A stretch of 47,925 nucleotides of DNA, from positions 1 through 47,925 of the forward strand of contig JAKSIF010000020.1 in NCBI GenBank assembly GCA_024398965.1. Direction: 5' to 3'. Origin of the DNA: Fibrobacter sp. (GTDB taxonomy: Bacteria; Fibrobacterota; Fibrobacteria; Fibrobacterales; Fibrobacteraceae). Shown here in pieces: positions 25,530 to 35,500 of this stretch. The translations under genes and the position numbers were made by a program. Position 1 is the stretch's first letter, and every line of letters starts with the position of its first letter. Under the pieces are notes generated by a model. It searched no databases. It saw only the letters and a list, made by a program, of their open reading frames with translations, and had not been told where the DNA came from.

Positions 25530-26918
25530 ATGAATTTCAACGACTTTGGAAAATACAATCAGTTCAAGGAACAGTTCGCCAATATGTCTCCCGAAATGAA
25601 GGAACAGATGATGAAAATGGCGAAGGAACAGATGAAGGCCCGTGTGGGTGGATTTTTCAAAAAATGGTTTTCATTGCCTGTACTCACCGTGATTGCAATC
25701 GCCTTGGGTGCCGCCATTGGTGCTTTAATGGCGTTCTTTGGACAGGTTCTGCTTGCCGTTGGCGGTTTACGTGACGCCCATCCTATCTACTTTATTCCGG
25801 GTCTCGCCTTGGCTGGTGCCGCCATTTTCCTTGCCTATAAGAAATGGGGCAAGGGTGCAGAGCGTGGCATGGGTGTGGTATTTGCGGTAGGTCAAGGCAA
25901 GGAGAACAACATTCCACTACGGTTGATTCCCATGGTTGCTGTAGGCACTTGGCTCACCCACCTGTTTGGCGGAAGCGCCGGCCGCGAAGGCGTGGCTGTA
26001 CAAATTGGCGCAGCCCTCGGCCATAACATTAGCAAGAAGCTTCCCTTTGAAAACGCCGGACACATCTTATTGGTGGCGGGCATGGCTGCAGGCTTTAGCG
26101 GTTTATTCCAGATTCCTCTGGCAGCAACAGCATTCGCCCTTGAAGTTCTAATCGTCGGCCATTTGGATTTGATGGCTCTGCTGCCCGCTGCTGCAGCCGC
26201 TTTTGCGGCATGCAAAGTTTCCAACATGCTGGGCCTTGAAAAATTCAGCGTAGACTTAAATGGTCTACTGGGATCCAACGGAGGCATTGATGTAGCAGGC
26301 CTGTTCATGCAGAATGGTTCCTTGGATGTCAATTTCATTGTGAAGCTAGCCCTGATAGGCATTCTCTTCGGCATTGTGGGCGGCGGTTTTGCAAAGTTGC
26401 TTTCCCTCGCCAAGGAATTCTTTGCCAAGAAATTTCCCGACGGTCTAAAGCGAATCGCCATCATGGGCGTAACGCTTTCCGCACTGTTCCTGTTGCTATG
26501 GCAGGGTCGTTATTCCGGCCTGGGAACAAATCTCATTGACATGTGTTTTGCAGGAACAGGAATCGCAGACGGAACAGGAATACAGAACTATGACTGGATT
26601 TTCAAGTTGGCCTTGACAATCCTGACTTTGGCAGCAGGGTTCCAAGGTGGCGAAGTCACTCCGCTGTTCAGCATTGGAGCAAGCCTTGGCGCAGTTTCTG
26701 CCGTAATGTTCGGCCTTCCCTTCCCCTTGGCTGCAGCCTTGGGTTATGCAGCCGTATTCGGAAGTGCAACGAACACCTTATGGGCACCGATCTTGATTGG
26801 ATGCGAAGTCTTTGGATTCGATACCTTGCCATTTTTCTTCGTGACCTGCGTTGCAGCCTATGTCTGTAACGGGAACCAGTCCATCTATAATCAAAAGAAA
26901 TTGAAACTGAAGTTCTAG
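25530..26918 (+). CDS. CLC-F type fluoride/proton antiporter
   Basis: A 462-residue membrane protein of the CLC superfamily with about ten hydrophobic segments after a 45-residue soluble Met/Lys-rich head. The selectivity motifs are GGSAGREGVAVQIGAALG (instead of GSGIP...GREGP) and GGEVTPLFSIGASLGA (instead of GxFxP), both characteristic of the fluoride-exporting CLC-F branch. The expected role is to expel toxic fluoride in exchange for protons. No fluoride riboswitch was found in the 56-base gap upstream. The stop codon overlaps the start of the next gene by one base (TAGTG). Confidence 0.85.
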   Translation: MNFNDFGKYNQFKEQFANMSPEMKEQMMKMAKEQMKARVGGFFKKWFSLPVLTVIAIALGAAIGALMAFFGQVLLAVGGLRDAHPIYFIPGLALAGAAIFLAYKKWGKGAERGMGVVFAVGQGKENNIPLRLIPMVAVGTWLTHLFGGSAGREGVAVQIGAALGHNISKKLPFENAGHILLVAGMAAGFSGLFQIPLAATAFALEVLIVGHLDLMALLPAAAAAFAACKVSNMLGLEKFSVDLNGLLGSNGGIDVAGLFMQNGSLDVNFIVKLALIGILFGIVGGGFAKLLSLAKEFFAKKFPDGLKRIAIMGVTLSALFLLLWQGRYSGLGTNLIDMCFAGTGIADGTGIQNYDWIFKLALTILTLAAGFQGGEVTPLFSIGASLGAVSAVMFGLPFPLAAALGYAAVFGSATNTLWAPILIGCEVFGFDTLPFFFVTCVAAYVCNGNQSIYNQKKLKLKF

Positions 26919-27856
26919 TGAACGGCGTTTACATCGAAATTACGGATGTGTGCAATTTGCATTGCAGCTTCTGCCCCTGCGGAAAGCGGGCCAGAGCTTT
27001 CGAGAATTCGCACGTTTGTTCCGCCCGCACGTTCATGCCCACAGAACTTTTTGAGCGATCCGTCACAGAAGCCGCCACAGTAGCCGACCAAGTGTACTTC
27101 CACGTACTGGGCGAACCCACATTGCATCCGGATTTCGAGCTGTTTCTCAAAAAACTGGAGTACGTTTCCGCGGCACGATCCGACGGAAAACCGTTGCAGC
27201 TTAATTTGACCACCAACGGCACAACCATCGCCCGCTGCGGTAAAGCAATCCTTACCTCCCCCGCAGTTCGCCAGGTGAATTTTTCCACTCACGCCTATGC
27301 GGAATTGCCTTTTGACGAAGCCGCGGAAAACCTGCAGAACGTTCTGGATTTTTGTCGCATGGCCGCAGCAGAACGCCCCGACTTGTACATCAATTTGCGA
27401 TTGTGGAACGTTGGGGATGAAAGTTCCAATGCATGGAATAACTACATGCTGGAGCAGGTGAACAAGGCCTTCGGTTGCGCTCCCATCACCTTAGAGCATT
27501 TCTGCAGCCGCCACAAAAGTTTCTTAGTGGAAGGTCGCATTTACATCCATCAGGATTCCCGCTTCGAGTGGCCTGGTTTAGCGGAAAGCAGAAAGGATAA
27601 AGTAGAAAGGGGGGTAAGATTTCCGCGGGGAACTTGTCGTGCATTAGACACCCACTGCGCCATTCTTCATGACGGCCGCGTGGTAGCCTGCTGCCTGGAT
27701 CATAGCGGTCAAATTACCTTGGGGCATATTCAAGAAAATCCCCTGGCAGAAATTCTTTCCTCCCCCATGGCCATTGACATTCGTGAAGGCTTTGCCAATC
27801 ACGAACTGCGCCACCCCTTCTGCCAAAGCTGCACTTTCTGCAAGCGATTTAAATAA
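26918..27856 (+). CDS. Radical SAM protein
   Basis: A 312-residue radical S-adenosylmethionine protein. The [4Fe-4S] ligands are in CNLHCSFC near the N-terminus (C-x3-C-x2-C, residues about 12-19), followed by the SAM-binding GEPTLHPDF and LTTNGT. The C-terminal part is cysteine-rich (CRALDTHCAILHDGRVVACC and CQSCTFC), as in SPASM/twitch auxiliary cluster domains. Translation begins at GTG 26918, overlapping the CLC-F stop codon, which implies coupling. The substrate is unknown; SPASM-like members modify peptides or proteins, or act in cofactor maturation. No candidate small peptide substrate is seen nearby. Confidence 0.88.
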   Translation: MNGVYIEITDVCNLHCSFCPCGKRARAFENSHVCSARTFMPTELFERSVTEAATVADQVYFHVLGEPTLHPDFELFLKKLEYVSAARSDGKPLQLNLTTNGTTIARCGKAILTSPAVRQVNFSTHAYAELPFDEAAENLQNVLDFCRMAAAERPDLYINLRLWNVGDESSNAWNNYMLEQVNKAFGCAPITLEHFCSRHKSFLVEGRIYIHQDSRFEWPGLAESRKDKVERGVRFPRGTCRALDTHCAILHDGRVVACCLDHSGQITLGHIQENPLAEILSSPMAIDIREGFANHELRHPFCQSCTFCKRFK

Positions 27857-27870
27857 GTTATAATTAGAGC

Positions 27871-28782
27871 ATGCAGTTCTATACAACCATCCAGGACTTT
27901 ACAGGCGTCTATAGCCAGCAGCCCTTTATGCAAGAGCTGCGAAGGATTGCCTCAAAGTCCGACGAGAAACAACCCGACAAGAAACAGCCCGACGAAGATT
28001 GCACTGACATTTATTGGATGGATTGTTCTAAAATCAATGGCACAGACTGTTACTGCGACGACGACGCACAAGCAGAACTTAACAAACTGATGAGCCAAGC
28101 TTTGGAAAATGTCGGGCACAGCACAAAGAACAATGCTAGGAACAGCGCAAAGATTGACGTCACTTTGCCAGGCATTCATTTTTTTGATAATGGCAATTAC
28201 CATTACAACAGTAAGCTTTGGACAGATTGCATTCAGGAGCCTTTTGACCTGGTAATTTTCGATCACCACCCGGACATGCAACCTCCCCGATTCGAGGGAA
28301 TTCTCAGTTGCGGCGGATGGGTCAAGGAAGTTCTGGACCACAATCCATTTATACGAAACGTTGTGCTAATCGGTGTGGCAGACCACCTTATTGATGAAAT
28401 CAAGAACGAGCCCTCTGCAGAATTCGAGAAGTACGCCACCCGCGTGACTTTCGTCCCGGAAAGTGCTTTGCGAGAAGACAGCGCCAACACAGCAATCGAA
28501 GCGTTAGCAACCCTGAAAACGCAAAGTATTTACATCTCCATCGACAAGGACGCCCTTTCCCTAACCGACGCAGTAACCAACTGGGACCAGGGTTCTTTGA
28601 CTTTTGCGCAATTAGAACAAACTTTGCGTTCCCTATTCGTCAGCCATAAAATCCTAGGTGTAGACATTTGCGGCGAACGTGCAAATAATCAGGACTACGC
28701 AGACGGAATGGACGAAGGCACTGCCGACGCAATGAACAACGAATTGAATAAAAAGTTGTTTAATTTCTTGAAGGCAATCTAG
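27871..28782 (+). CDS. Arginase/agmatinase-family protein
   Basis: A 303-residue protein of the ureohydrolase fold. Metal-ligand motifs are partly conserved: FDHHPDMQPP (family D-A-H-x-D) and IYISIDKDALSL (family S-x-D-x-D), with a terminal GVDICGE. The N-terminal 100 residues are longer and more acidic than in true arginases, with a local repeat of KQPD (DEKQPDKKQPDED). It could release urea or another amine, which would suit a cell with a urea operon, but this branch of the family is poorly characterised and may be a different hydrolase. It starts 14 bases after the radical SAM gene. Its TAG stop is formed by the TCTAGA edge of a dispersed repeat. Confidence 0.72.
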   Translation: MQFYTTIQDFTGVYSQQPFMQELRRIASKSDEKQPDKKQPDEDCTDIYWMDCSKINGTDCYCDDDAQAELNKLMSQALENVGHSTKNNARNSAKIDVTLPGIHFFDNGNYHYNSKLWTDCIQEPFDLVIFDHHPDMQPPRFEGILSCGGWVKEVLDHNPFIRNVVLIGVADHLIDEIKNEPSAEFEKYATRVTFVPESALREDSANTAIEALATLKTQSIYISIDKDALSLTDAVTNWDQGSLTFAQLEQTLRSLFVSHKILGVDICGERANNQDYADGMDEGTADAMNNELNKKLFNFLKAI

Positions 28783-28818
28783 AACCTTCGACTCGCTTCG
28801 CTCGCTCAGGATGACACG
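28778..28818. repeat. Dispersed Fibrobacter-type repeat
   Basis: TCTAGAACCTTCGACTCGCT followed by CGCTCGCTCAGGATGACACG. It supplies the stop codon of the arginase-family gene at its left edge and ends 9 bases before the pseudouridine synthase ATG. Related copies are at 2309-2350, 46624-46654, 46831-46862 and 47846-47887. Confidence 0.8.
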
Positions 28819-28826
28819 TAAAAAAA

Positions 28827-29717
28827 ATGAATTTTAAATCTCGCAACAACTTCAGCAAAAACAGCAGTTGGATGAATTCCAGCAACCGACCGCAACAGGC
28901 CACTAACAAGTTCGGCGGTGGAGCCCACGGCGTTGCCCGAGTCATTAGCAAGCGTGGCTACTGCAGCCGCAGCAAGGCAGAAATGCTGGTACGTGAAGGT
29001 CGAGTCACCTTGAATGGTCGCGTCATCAGAGACCCCGATACTCCAGCCCGGGAAAGTGACGAAATCATCATTAACGGAAAGCGCATCGAGGCCAACGCCA
29101 AGGTGTACTTCATGATGAACAAGCCCCGCGGCATCGTCACTACAGCAAGCGACGAAAAAGGCCGCAAGACTGTCATGGAAGTTTTCGCGGAACAGTACCG
29201 CAAGCTTTTCCCCGGCAAGGAACCGCCCCACATTGCACCTGTGGGCCGCCTGGACGCCGCCAGTGAAGGTTTACTGTTGTTCAGCAACGATACGGAATGG
29301 GCGAACAACATATTGGAACCGCGGTTAAGTTCCGTCCAGGCTAAAGTGGAAAGTTTAAAGGATAAAGGTCCGCAGAATTCCAGCACAACCTTCAACGAGC
29401 ACAAGAAAATCTACCACGTACAGACCAAGGGCAAGCCCACCGCAGACGACATGAAAAAGATGGAAGAAGGTTTCGTCGTACCGCCCCGCGTTTTCGGAGA
29501 GCCGGTCGAATTCATGCACGCCAAGCGCGCAGTCCTACACAGCGAAGGCGAAAAGAACTGCTGGCTGGAAATCACCTTGACCGAAGGCAAGAACCGCGAA
29601 ATCCGCCGCATGCTGGCTCACTTAGGTTACGAAGTTATGCGCCTTGTACGCATCCAGATCGACAGCTTTACCTTAGGCGACTTAAAGCCAGGCTGTATCA
29701 AGGAATTTAAAATCTAG
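28827..29717 (+). CDS. RNA pseudouridine synthase (RluB/RsuA family)
   Basis: A 296-residue enzyme that isomerises uridine in ribosomal RNA. An S4 RNA-binding domain (about 32-90: VARVISKRGYCSRSKAEMLV ... VTLNGRVI) precedes the catalytic domain, whose aspartate lies in PVGRLDAASEGLLLFSND; the C-terminal GKNREIRRMLAHLGYEVMRL is also typical. The N-terminus adds about 30 Asn/Ser-rich residues (NFKSRNNFSKNSSWMNSSNR), so ATG 28872 is a possible alternative start. No ribosome binding site is clear, because a repeat directly abuts the gene. The exact target, in 23S or 16S RNA, is not decided by sequence alone. It ends 7 bases before the convergent ftsE gene, with no terminator between. Confidence 0.92.
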   Translation: MNFKSRNNFSKNSSWMNSSNRPQQATNKFGGGAHGVARVISKRGYCSRSKAEMLVREGRVTLNGRVIRDPDTPARESDEIIINGKRIEANAKVYFMMNKPRGIVTTASDEKGRKTVMEVFAEQYRKLFPGKEPPHIAPVGRLDAASEGLLLFSNDTEWANNILEPRLSSVQAKVESLKDKGPQNSSTTFNEHKKIYHVQTKGKPTADDMKKMEEGFVVPPRVFGEPVEFMHAKRAVLHSEGEKNCWLEITLTEGKNREIRRMLAHLGYEVMRLVRIQIDSFTLGDLKPGCIKEFKI

Positions 29718-29724
29718 ACTGCCG

Positions 29725-30414
29725 CTAAATCAGATCTCGATTCAATAGTTCGCCGTGATCCAAGGTCAAACGGCGGAAGGGGCTGTTCAAGTAGAAATCG
29801 GGATTATGAGTAGCCATCAGCACGGTAGTGCCGCGGGCATTGATTTCCTTGAAAATCTTGAAAACTTCTTCGGCGTTTTTCGGGTCCAAGTTACCCGTAG
29901 GTTCGTCAGCCAGCAGCAGGTACGGATTATGCACCATGGCGCGGGCAATGGCAACGCGCTGCTGTTCACCGCCAGACAAGGTGTAAGGCATGGCAAAGCG
30001 TTTCTGGCTAATGCCAACAAGGGCCAATGCATCAAACACCGCAGCGTTAATCAGCTTGCTAGGCGTGCCCACAATACGTAAAGCCAAGGCCACATTTTCA
30101 AACACATTGCGGTCTGGCAAAAGCTTAAAGTCCTGGAAGATGATGCCCATCTTACGGCGCAAACCCTGAATCTGCTTTTCCGGGGTATTCTTGCTGTCGT
30201 AAAGACAATCGCCGGTGAACTTCACCATGACCTGGCCGCCACGTTCTTCGTCGGGGCGTTCATCCATATAGATCAACTTCAAGAGAGTAGACTTACCTGC
30301 GCCGGAATGACCCGTCAGGAAAACAAACTCACCCTTGTTGATACGGAACGTCACATTGGAAAGAGCCTTCCAATTTTCCTCGTAGGATTTCGTGACGTGG
30401 TTAAAGTGAATCAC
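29725..30414 (-). CDS. ftsE: Cell division ATP-binding protein FtsE
   Basis: A 229-residue ABC ATPase. Walker [15 protein letters not shown] (about 35-48), Q-loop [20 protein letters not shown] (the FtsE hallmark F-Q-D-F-K-L-L), signature [15 protein letters not shown], Walker [14 protein letters not shown] and switch ATHNPDF. FtsE works with the membrane protein FtsX to activate peptidoglycan hydrolases at the division site. No ftsX follows; the next gene is convergent. It starts 13 bases after the SurA-like gene and is probably cotranscribed with it. The Walker and FDFKLL motifs make the call firm, although FtsX must lie elsewhere. Confidence 0.9.
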   Translation of the reverse strand: MIHFNHVTKSYEENWKALSNVTFRINKGEFVFLTGHSGAGKSTLLKLIYMDERPDEERGGQVMVKFTGDCLYDSKNTPEKQIQGLRRKMGIIFQDFKLLPDRNVFENVALALRIVGTPSKLINAAVFDALALVGISQKRFAMPYTLSGGEQQRVAIARAMVHNPYLLLADEPTGNLDPKNAEEVFKIFKEINARGTTVLMATHNPDFYLNSPFRRLTLDHGELLNRDLI

Positions 30415-30427
30415 AGCGCAGCCTCGA

Positions 30428-31714
30428 TTATTCGGTCATGCGAATTTCCACATGGACTTCTTCGCGCCACTTCTTGATAAGGGCGTTAAGTTTTTCGTTT
30501 TCCATGCGGGAAGCAGTCATCTGCTCGATCTTGCCGTAGTCTTCTTCAAGAGTCAGATCACGGGTCTGGCGGGAATCATCCAAACGGAACAGATGGTAAG
30601 CGCCATCAATCAGCACCGGTTCAGAGACTTCACCAACATTCAGGTTAGCCACAGGGTCCACATAAGCAGGCTCCATTTCGTTTCTCTGGAACCAGCCGAG
30701 ACGACCACCGGCAAAGTTGCTGGACTTGTCTTCACTATACTTGCGAGCGGCAGCAGCGAAATCTTCCGCGGTCTTGAGATTCTTGTGCAGGGAGTCAGCC
30801 AGGGCAATCACATCCGCAGTATCCTTAGCTGTAGGAATCGTGCGAAGCAGAATCTGCGCAGAACGGACACCGTCTTCCTTACGGCCCAGCACGCGGGCAA
30901 TGTGCCAGCCCAGGTTTGTCTTAACAGGATTGGCGGCATACTGACCATTCTTCAGCTGGTCCAAGGCTCGTTCAAAAGCAGGGTCCAACTGTCCACGCTT
31001 GTAATAACCCAGGTCACCGCCCTTTTCGGCAGAAGAATCCTGAGAGTGAGCCTTAGCCAAAAGTTCAAAGCTCATGCCCAGGTTCAAAGTATCGATCAAG
31101 GCTTCGGCTTCCTTGCGAACGGAGTCAATAATCATGGAATCCGGAGTGATGGGAATCTGGATATGGCTCAAAAGAACGCAATTGTACTGAGGCGGAATGG
31201 AATCCTTGAAATCCTTGTAGAAGGCATCAACTTCCTTCTTGGTGGGATTGATGGAACCAACATGACGTTGACGAACTCGCTGCAGTTCCATGTGTCCACG
31301 AATCTGCTTTGCCAGCTGGTCACGATACTGAGCCATGCTGATACCCAGCTGGGCACGGATCGCCTTTTCCAAGGTGGCCAAGGTAGTATTCTGGCTCGCT
31401 GCCAACTGGGCCAGGTGAGCATTCACTCGCTGGTCCACTTCGGAATTGCTGACAACGATTGAGTCTCGGTCAATGCGGCTAAGCAAAACCTTTTCTTCAA
31501 TCATCTGATCCAGCACATACTGCTTCTGCTGTTCTTCCGACATGGCAGAGCCTTCGGGAGTTTCCTGGTAGCGATACAGATTATTCAGGAACTCAGAACG
31601 CATGATAGGCTTTCCGTCAACCACGGCGGCAACACCTTCCATCAGCACCGGTTCAGCCAGTACCAAAGAAGACAGCACACAAAGGGCAGAAATAATCCGT
31701 TTATAGAGATTCAT
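30428..31714 (-). CDS. SurA-type periplasmic peptidyl-prolyl isomerase/chaperone
   Basis: A 428-residue exported protein: signal peptide with hydrophobic core (IISALCVLSSLVLAEP, cleavage near residue 20), a SurA N-terminal helical domain beginning VAAVVDGKPIMRSEFLNNLY, and two parvulin (PpiC) domains, at about 180-285 (SQDSSAEKGGDLGYYKRGQL) and about 290-390 (SEDKSSNFAGGRLGWFQRNE). It should help fold outer-membrane proteins in the periplasm. Its stop is followed by ftsE; upstream, it shares one base with a related lipoprotein gene (31714), so the two are translationally coupled. Confidence 0.92.
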   Translation of the reverse strand: MNLYKRIISALCVLSSLVLAEPVLMEGVAAVVDGKPIMRSEFLNNLYRYQETPEGSAMSEEQQKQYVLDQMIEEKVLLSRIDRDSIVVSNSEVDQRVNAHLAQLAASQNTTLATLEKAIRAQLGISMAQYRDQLAKQIRGHMELQRVRQRHVGSINPTKKEVDAFYKDFKDSIPPQYNCVLLSHIQIPITPDSMIIDSVRKEAEALIDTLNLGMSFELLAKAHSQDSSAEKGGDLGYYKRGQLDPAFERALDQLKNGQYAANPVKTNLGWHIARVLGRKEDGVRSAQILLRTIPTAKDTADVIALADSLHKNLKTAEDFAAAARKYSEDKSSNFAGGRLGWFQRNEMEPAYVDPVANLNVGEVSEPVLIDGAYHLFRLDDSRQTRDLTLEEDYGKIEQMTASRMENEKLNALIKKWREEVHVEIRMTE

Positions 31715-32538
31715 TATTTTTCCTTTTCACCAAACACGTTCATCTTGGAGAAAATGGGGCGAGAGTTCTTCCATTGTTTCTTCAAACGGTCCATCACGGT
31801 TTTCTGATGTTCAACCCACACACGGGAAGCCACATCGTCAACAACCTCTGCATAAGGCAAAACGTCAGCAGAATCAAGACGGGAAACAATCACAGACAAT
31901 TTCAAAGCTCCGCCGCAAGCCTTAATCATAGAAAGCTTACCGACTTCGGGTTCCTTAATGGAAGGAATCATGCACTTATCCGGAGACGTCGTCACAGAAT
32001 CAAAAGTGTCGATGGACTTGATGAGATAATGCACATTGGGCATAGCTTCATAGGTGATAGCCTTGTGACCCTTGTAATAAAGGTCGGCAGACTGCCAGTC
32101 TCTAAAGGTCAAAACAGCGCCAGAAACCATAGTACGGCCACGGAGGAAGAATTCCGGATGGTTCTTGTAGTAATCCAGGCGTTCCGCATCACCAACCATC
32201 ATGGTATCCATGTAGGCCTGCAAGAAGTGATCCACAGTCATCTTGCGGATGGTCTGTTCAATCTGGTTCTGAAGGGCTGTATCCTTCAAGGCACCATGGT
32301 CTACAGCTTCCTGGTAAATAGTTTCTTCATCAATCCAATGTTCCAGGAAAGTCAGCTTTTCGTGATCGTTCCAGGAATCCCATTCCGGGACCATGCGGCG
32401 AACGTCGGATTCATAAAGGCGGGTATCACCCACAGAAACAACAACAGTGTCGATTTTGCCAATGGGCAGGTCACAACTGGTGAGCATTGCAACGGAGGCA
32501 ACGCTAATAGCGAATAAAAAGGCGTATAAAGATTTCAT
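31714..32538 (-). CDS. SurA-N-like lipoprotein without PPIase domain
   Basis: A 274-residue lipoprotein with lipobox MLTSC (cysteine at residue 22). The region after the signal, VVVSVGDTRLYESDVRRMVP with a later DEETIYQEAVDHGALKDTAL, has the layout of the SurA/PpiC N-terminal chaperone domain, but no parvulin motif (Q-x-S-x-x-x-x-x-G-G-x-L-G) is present. It probably assists the SurA-like protein encoded next, whose start overlaps its stop. ATG 32538 is preferred; TTG 32547 and GTG 32541 lie just upstream in frame. No clear ribosome binding site was found. Confidence 0.78.
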   Translation of the reverse strand: MKSLYAFLFAISVASVAMLTSCDLPIGKIDTVVVSVGDTRLYESDVRRMVPEWDSWNDHEKLTFLEHWIDEETIYQEAVDHGALKDTALQNQIEQTIRKMTVDHFLQAYMDTMMVGDAERLDYYKNHPEFFLRGRTMVSGAVLTFRDWQSADLYYKGHKAITYEAMPNVHYLIKSIDTFDSVTTSPDKCMIPSIKEPEVGKLSMIKACGGALKLSVIVSRLDSADVLPYAEVVDDVASRVWVEHQKTVMDRLKKQWKNSRPIFSKMNVFGEKEK

Positions 32539-32586
32539 CACGTACAATTTAGAAAAATGACGTGACCAAGACCAATTCTAAAGGGT

Positions 32587-35500
32587 TTAGAGACGTCCAA
32601 AACGGCCTTTCAATTTTGCCAGGGAGTCCTCTTCCACCACATCCTCGGAGTCATCGGCCTTTCGTTTAAAGCGAAGGATTTCAAATCCTTCCAGCATGGC
32701 CTTAGCCTGAAGGAACAATTCCGGGAAATCGGGATCATCTGCGGAAAGGCGTTCAATCTTCGCAAGCAGTTCACGAGCATTTTTCAGTTCGTGATCCTTC
32801 ATGTAGCGGGCCTTAAGGAAGGGCCTGAAGAAGTCACGCAGTATTCGAAGGTTCAAGTCATCCAGGGACGACTTCTTTGCGGTTTCGGGCATGGGCACAT
32901 CAAACAGGGACGCCACACCTTTAATACGTTCAAAGAGCGTATTCTCACCTTGATACAAGGCAGTCAATTTTGCCACAAGCGAAGTTCTAGCGTCTCCGGC
33001 GTGATCCTTTCCCTGACGCATAGACACGGAGAATTCTCGAAGTACATCCCAGCTCTTGACAAAGGCTTCTGCACCAAGCAGGCCCGCTTCGTATGTTGCA
33101 CGGACCAAGGCAAGACGGACTTCTTCATCCTCAGAGCGAGTGGTTGACGCAAGATTCTTGAAATCCTTGATTTTCTTTCCACGAGAGAATTCAAGACCTG
33201 TAAAGCGGACACAACGATTAGCATCTAGTTTATCTGCAATAAGGGACTTTGCCACCCATATTTTAAGAGCGGTCTTGAAATCATCGGCGTAGACGCCGCC
33301 TGTCTCCAACATATTCAAGCGATCAGCAATCAAAGAGGCCAGTAATTCCTGACTAGAAACATCGTATTCCAAGCGCTTGCGGAAACCCTGCCAGAACTTT
33401 GATTCGCCATCTTCCATCAAGGCGGAATCTCCAAGACGCCATCCAAACCTGACATTTTCTAATGGGAAATCAATACCGTAGGTAACCACCACAGGGCGGA
33501 CCGCCAAAAACAGGCTGTAGCTACCCCACTCGGGAGAAAGTTCCACCGGGAACTTTTCTGCAACACCAGGCTTTTCCACATTCAGATGCAAGCGAAGGTG
33601 ATTTTCCCTTTCCGGAGTTACCGTCGGAATATCACACTCCAGATTCTTCATCTCGCCAAATACTTCGTAAAGACACAGCAGCGGAGCCTTGTGGGGTGCT
33701 AACTTCAGTTTATCGCAGAAGGCATCGTCTATCGCCACGCGTTTCGTTTCCATCTGTTTCTTGGAAGCCTTAGGCATCTCGCGTATGATGGATTCAACCA
33801 TCCATTCACGCCACTGATGAATACTCAACGCCAAGAGAGCAGGTGTCGTATGGGCAAGTAAATCAAAGGGGAACTTCAGGGTAATGCCGTCACAGCTCTT
33901 GGTTGCATCAAAAACCATTTCGCCGGAAACCATGCGCGCAACCGTTCCCGAGGCATTGCCCGCCGAATCCATTTCCATGATGCGGAAGGTTTCTACAGAA
34001 CCGCCGTTCTCTGCAACAGGCTTTGCATCACGGTTATTTCGGGAACCGTTGCGGCCACCGGCCAGCTTGTCGCTGGAACCGACAAAATCCATACGGTTAC
34101 TAAAGCCGTTGTCGGTGTAGCTTACGCCCGTTTCGCTCTGGTCCAGCCAGAATTTTTCATCAAACTTAAGCCACTGATCGCCCTTTTCCGCCAGGTAGTT
34201 TTTCAGAGTCCTGATGGAATTGACCTTGGGGGCGATTCGCACGTAGTAGTCCACCAGAGCATCTTCGCTGGGAGCAAGGCCGAACTGACGCTTGCGAGCT
34301 TCCAACGCATGAAGATTTTCCACCACCCGTTCGTTGTGGGTCATGAAGGGGAACGGCCTTGCGATATCGCTCATGACAACGGCATCACGCCAGAATATCT
34401 GCGCGCAATCGTCGGGATTCACACGGGCGTAATCTACCCGGTGGCCGCGACTGATGACAAGCCCCCTGAAAGAAACCTCTTCCACAGCCTCGACAAAGCC
34501 TCGTTCCTTGTTCCAAACAGGAGCGAACCAGCGGCGGGTACAGAAAGGTTCCGCCACCAGCATAATCCATTCCGGCTTTATCTCTGCACCCTTGGTCAAA
34601 AAGATTCGACTGGTTTCACGGACTTCAGCACTAAAGAGCCATTCCACGCTTTTTCCGTAAAGATCGCTACCCGGGAAAATATGGGTTTCACGACCGCTCA
34701 CCAGGCGATAGCAACCGTTTTCAATATCACGGCGGGCAATCCCACCCAAAAATCCGCTCAGTAGCGCAATATGCAAATTGTCTGCATGGAAGTTTTCCAG
34801 AGGGCAAACACGATTTTCAAACTTGGCTTCAAGAATTCGGCCAAACTGTTCATACAGATCGATCCATTCCCTACAGCGCAAGAAATGGAAGGAATTCTTG
34901 TCGCAGAACTTACGCAACTTGTTCCAGGACTTACCATCCCATTCTTCGCAGAAGGCGTTCCACATGCTGACATAAGTCAAGAAATCGCTCTTGTGTCCAG
35001 CGAACTTTCGATGCAGCTGACGGACACGTCCTCGTTCCGGTTCCTCGTTGGGAACCACTCGCGGGTCCTGAATGCTAAGAGCCGCACAAACAATCAAGGC
35101 CGGCTGCAAAACGCCTGTATCACGGGCACGTAAAAGCACCGCGGACAAGGCTACATCCATAGGCAGCTTTGTCATGTCGCGGCCAAGCTTTGTCACATGA
35201 CCGCTTGCGTTATCCGCCGTAAGGGCGCCAAGTTCAAACAAAGCCTTGTAGGCGCCACGGAAGGCAGAATGAGGCGGTGCCTGCAGGAAGGGGAACGTTT
35301 CCAACTCAAGACCAAGACTGCGAAGCTGCAGTACCACGTTGGCCAAGTTGCTACGGCGGATTTCCGGTTCCGTAAAGTCATCCCGCTTTTCAAAATCTTC
35401 GGGAGAGTAAAGCCTGATACAGACACCTGGCTTGACGCGGCCCGCACGGCCCGTTCTCTGGCGGGCGCTGGCCTTGGAAATCTCTTCTACCGGAAGCCCC

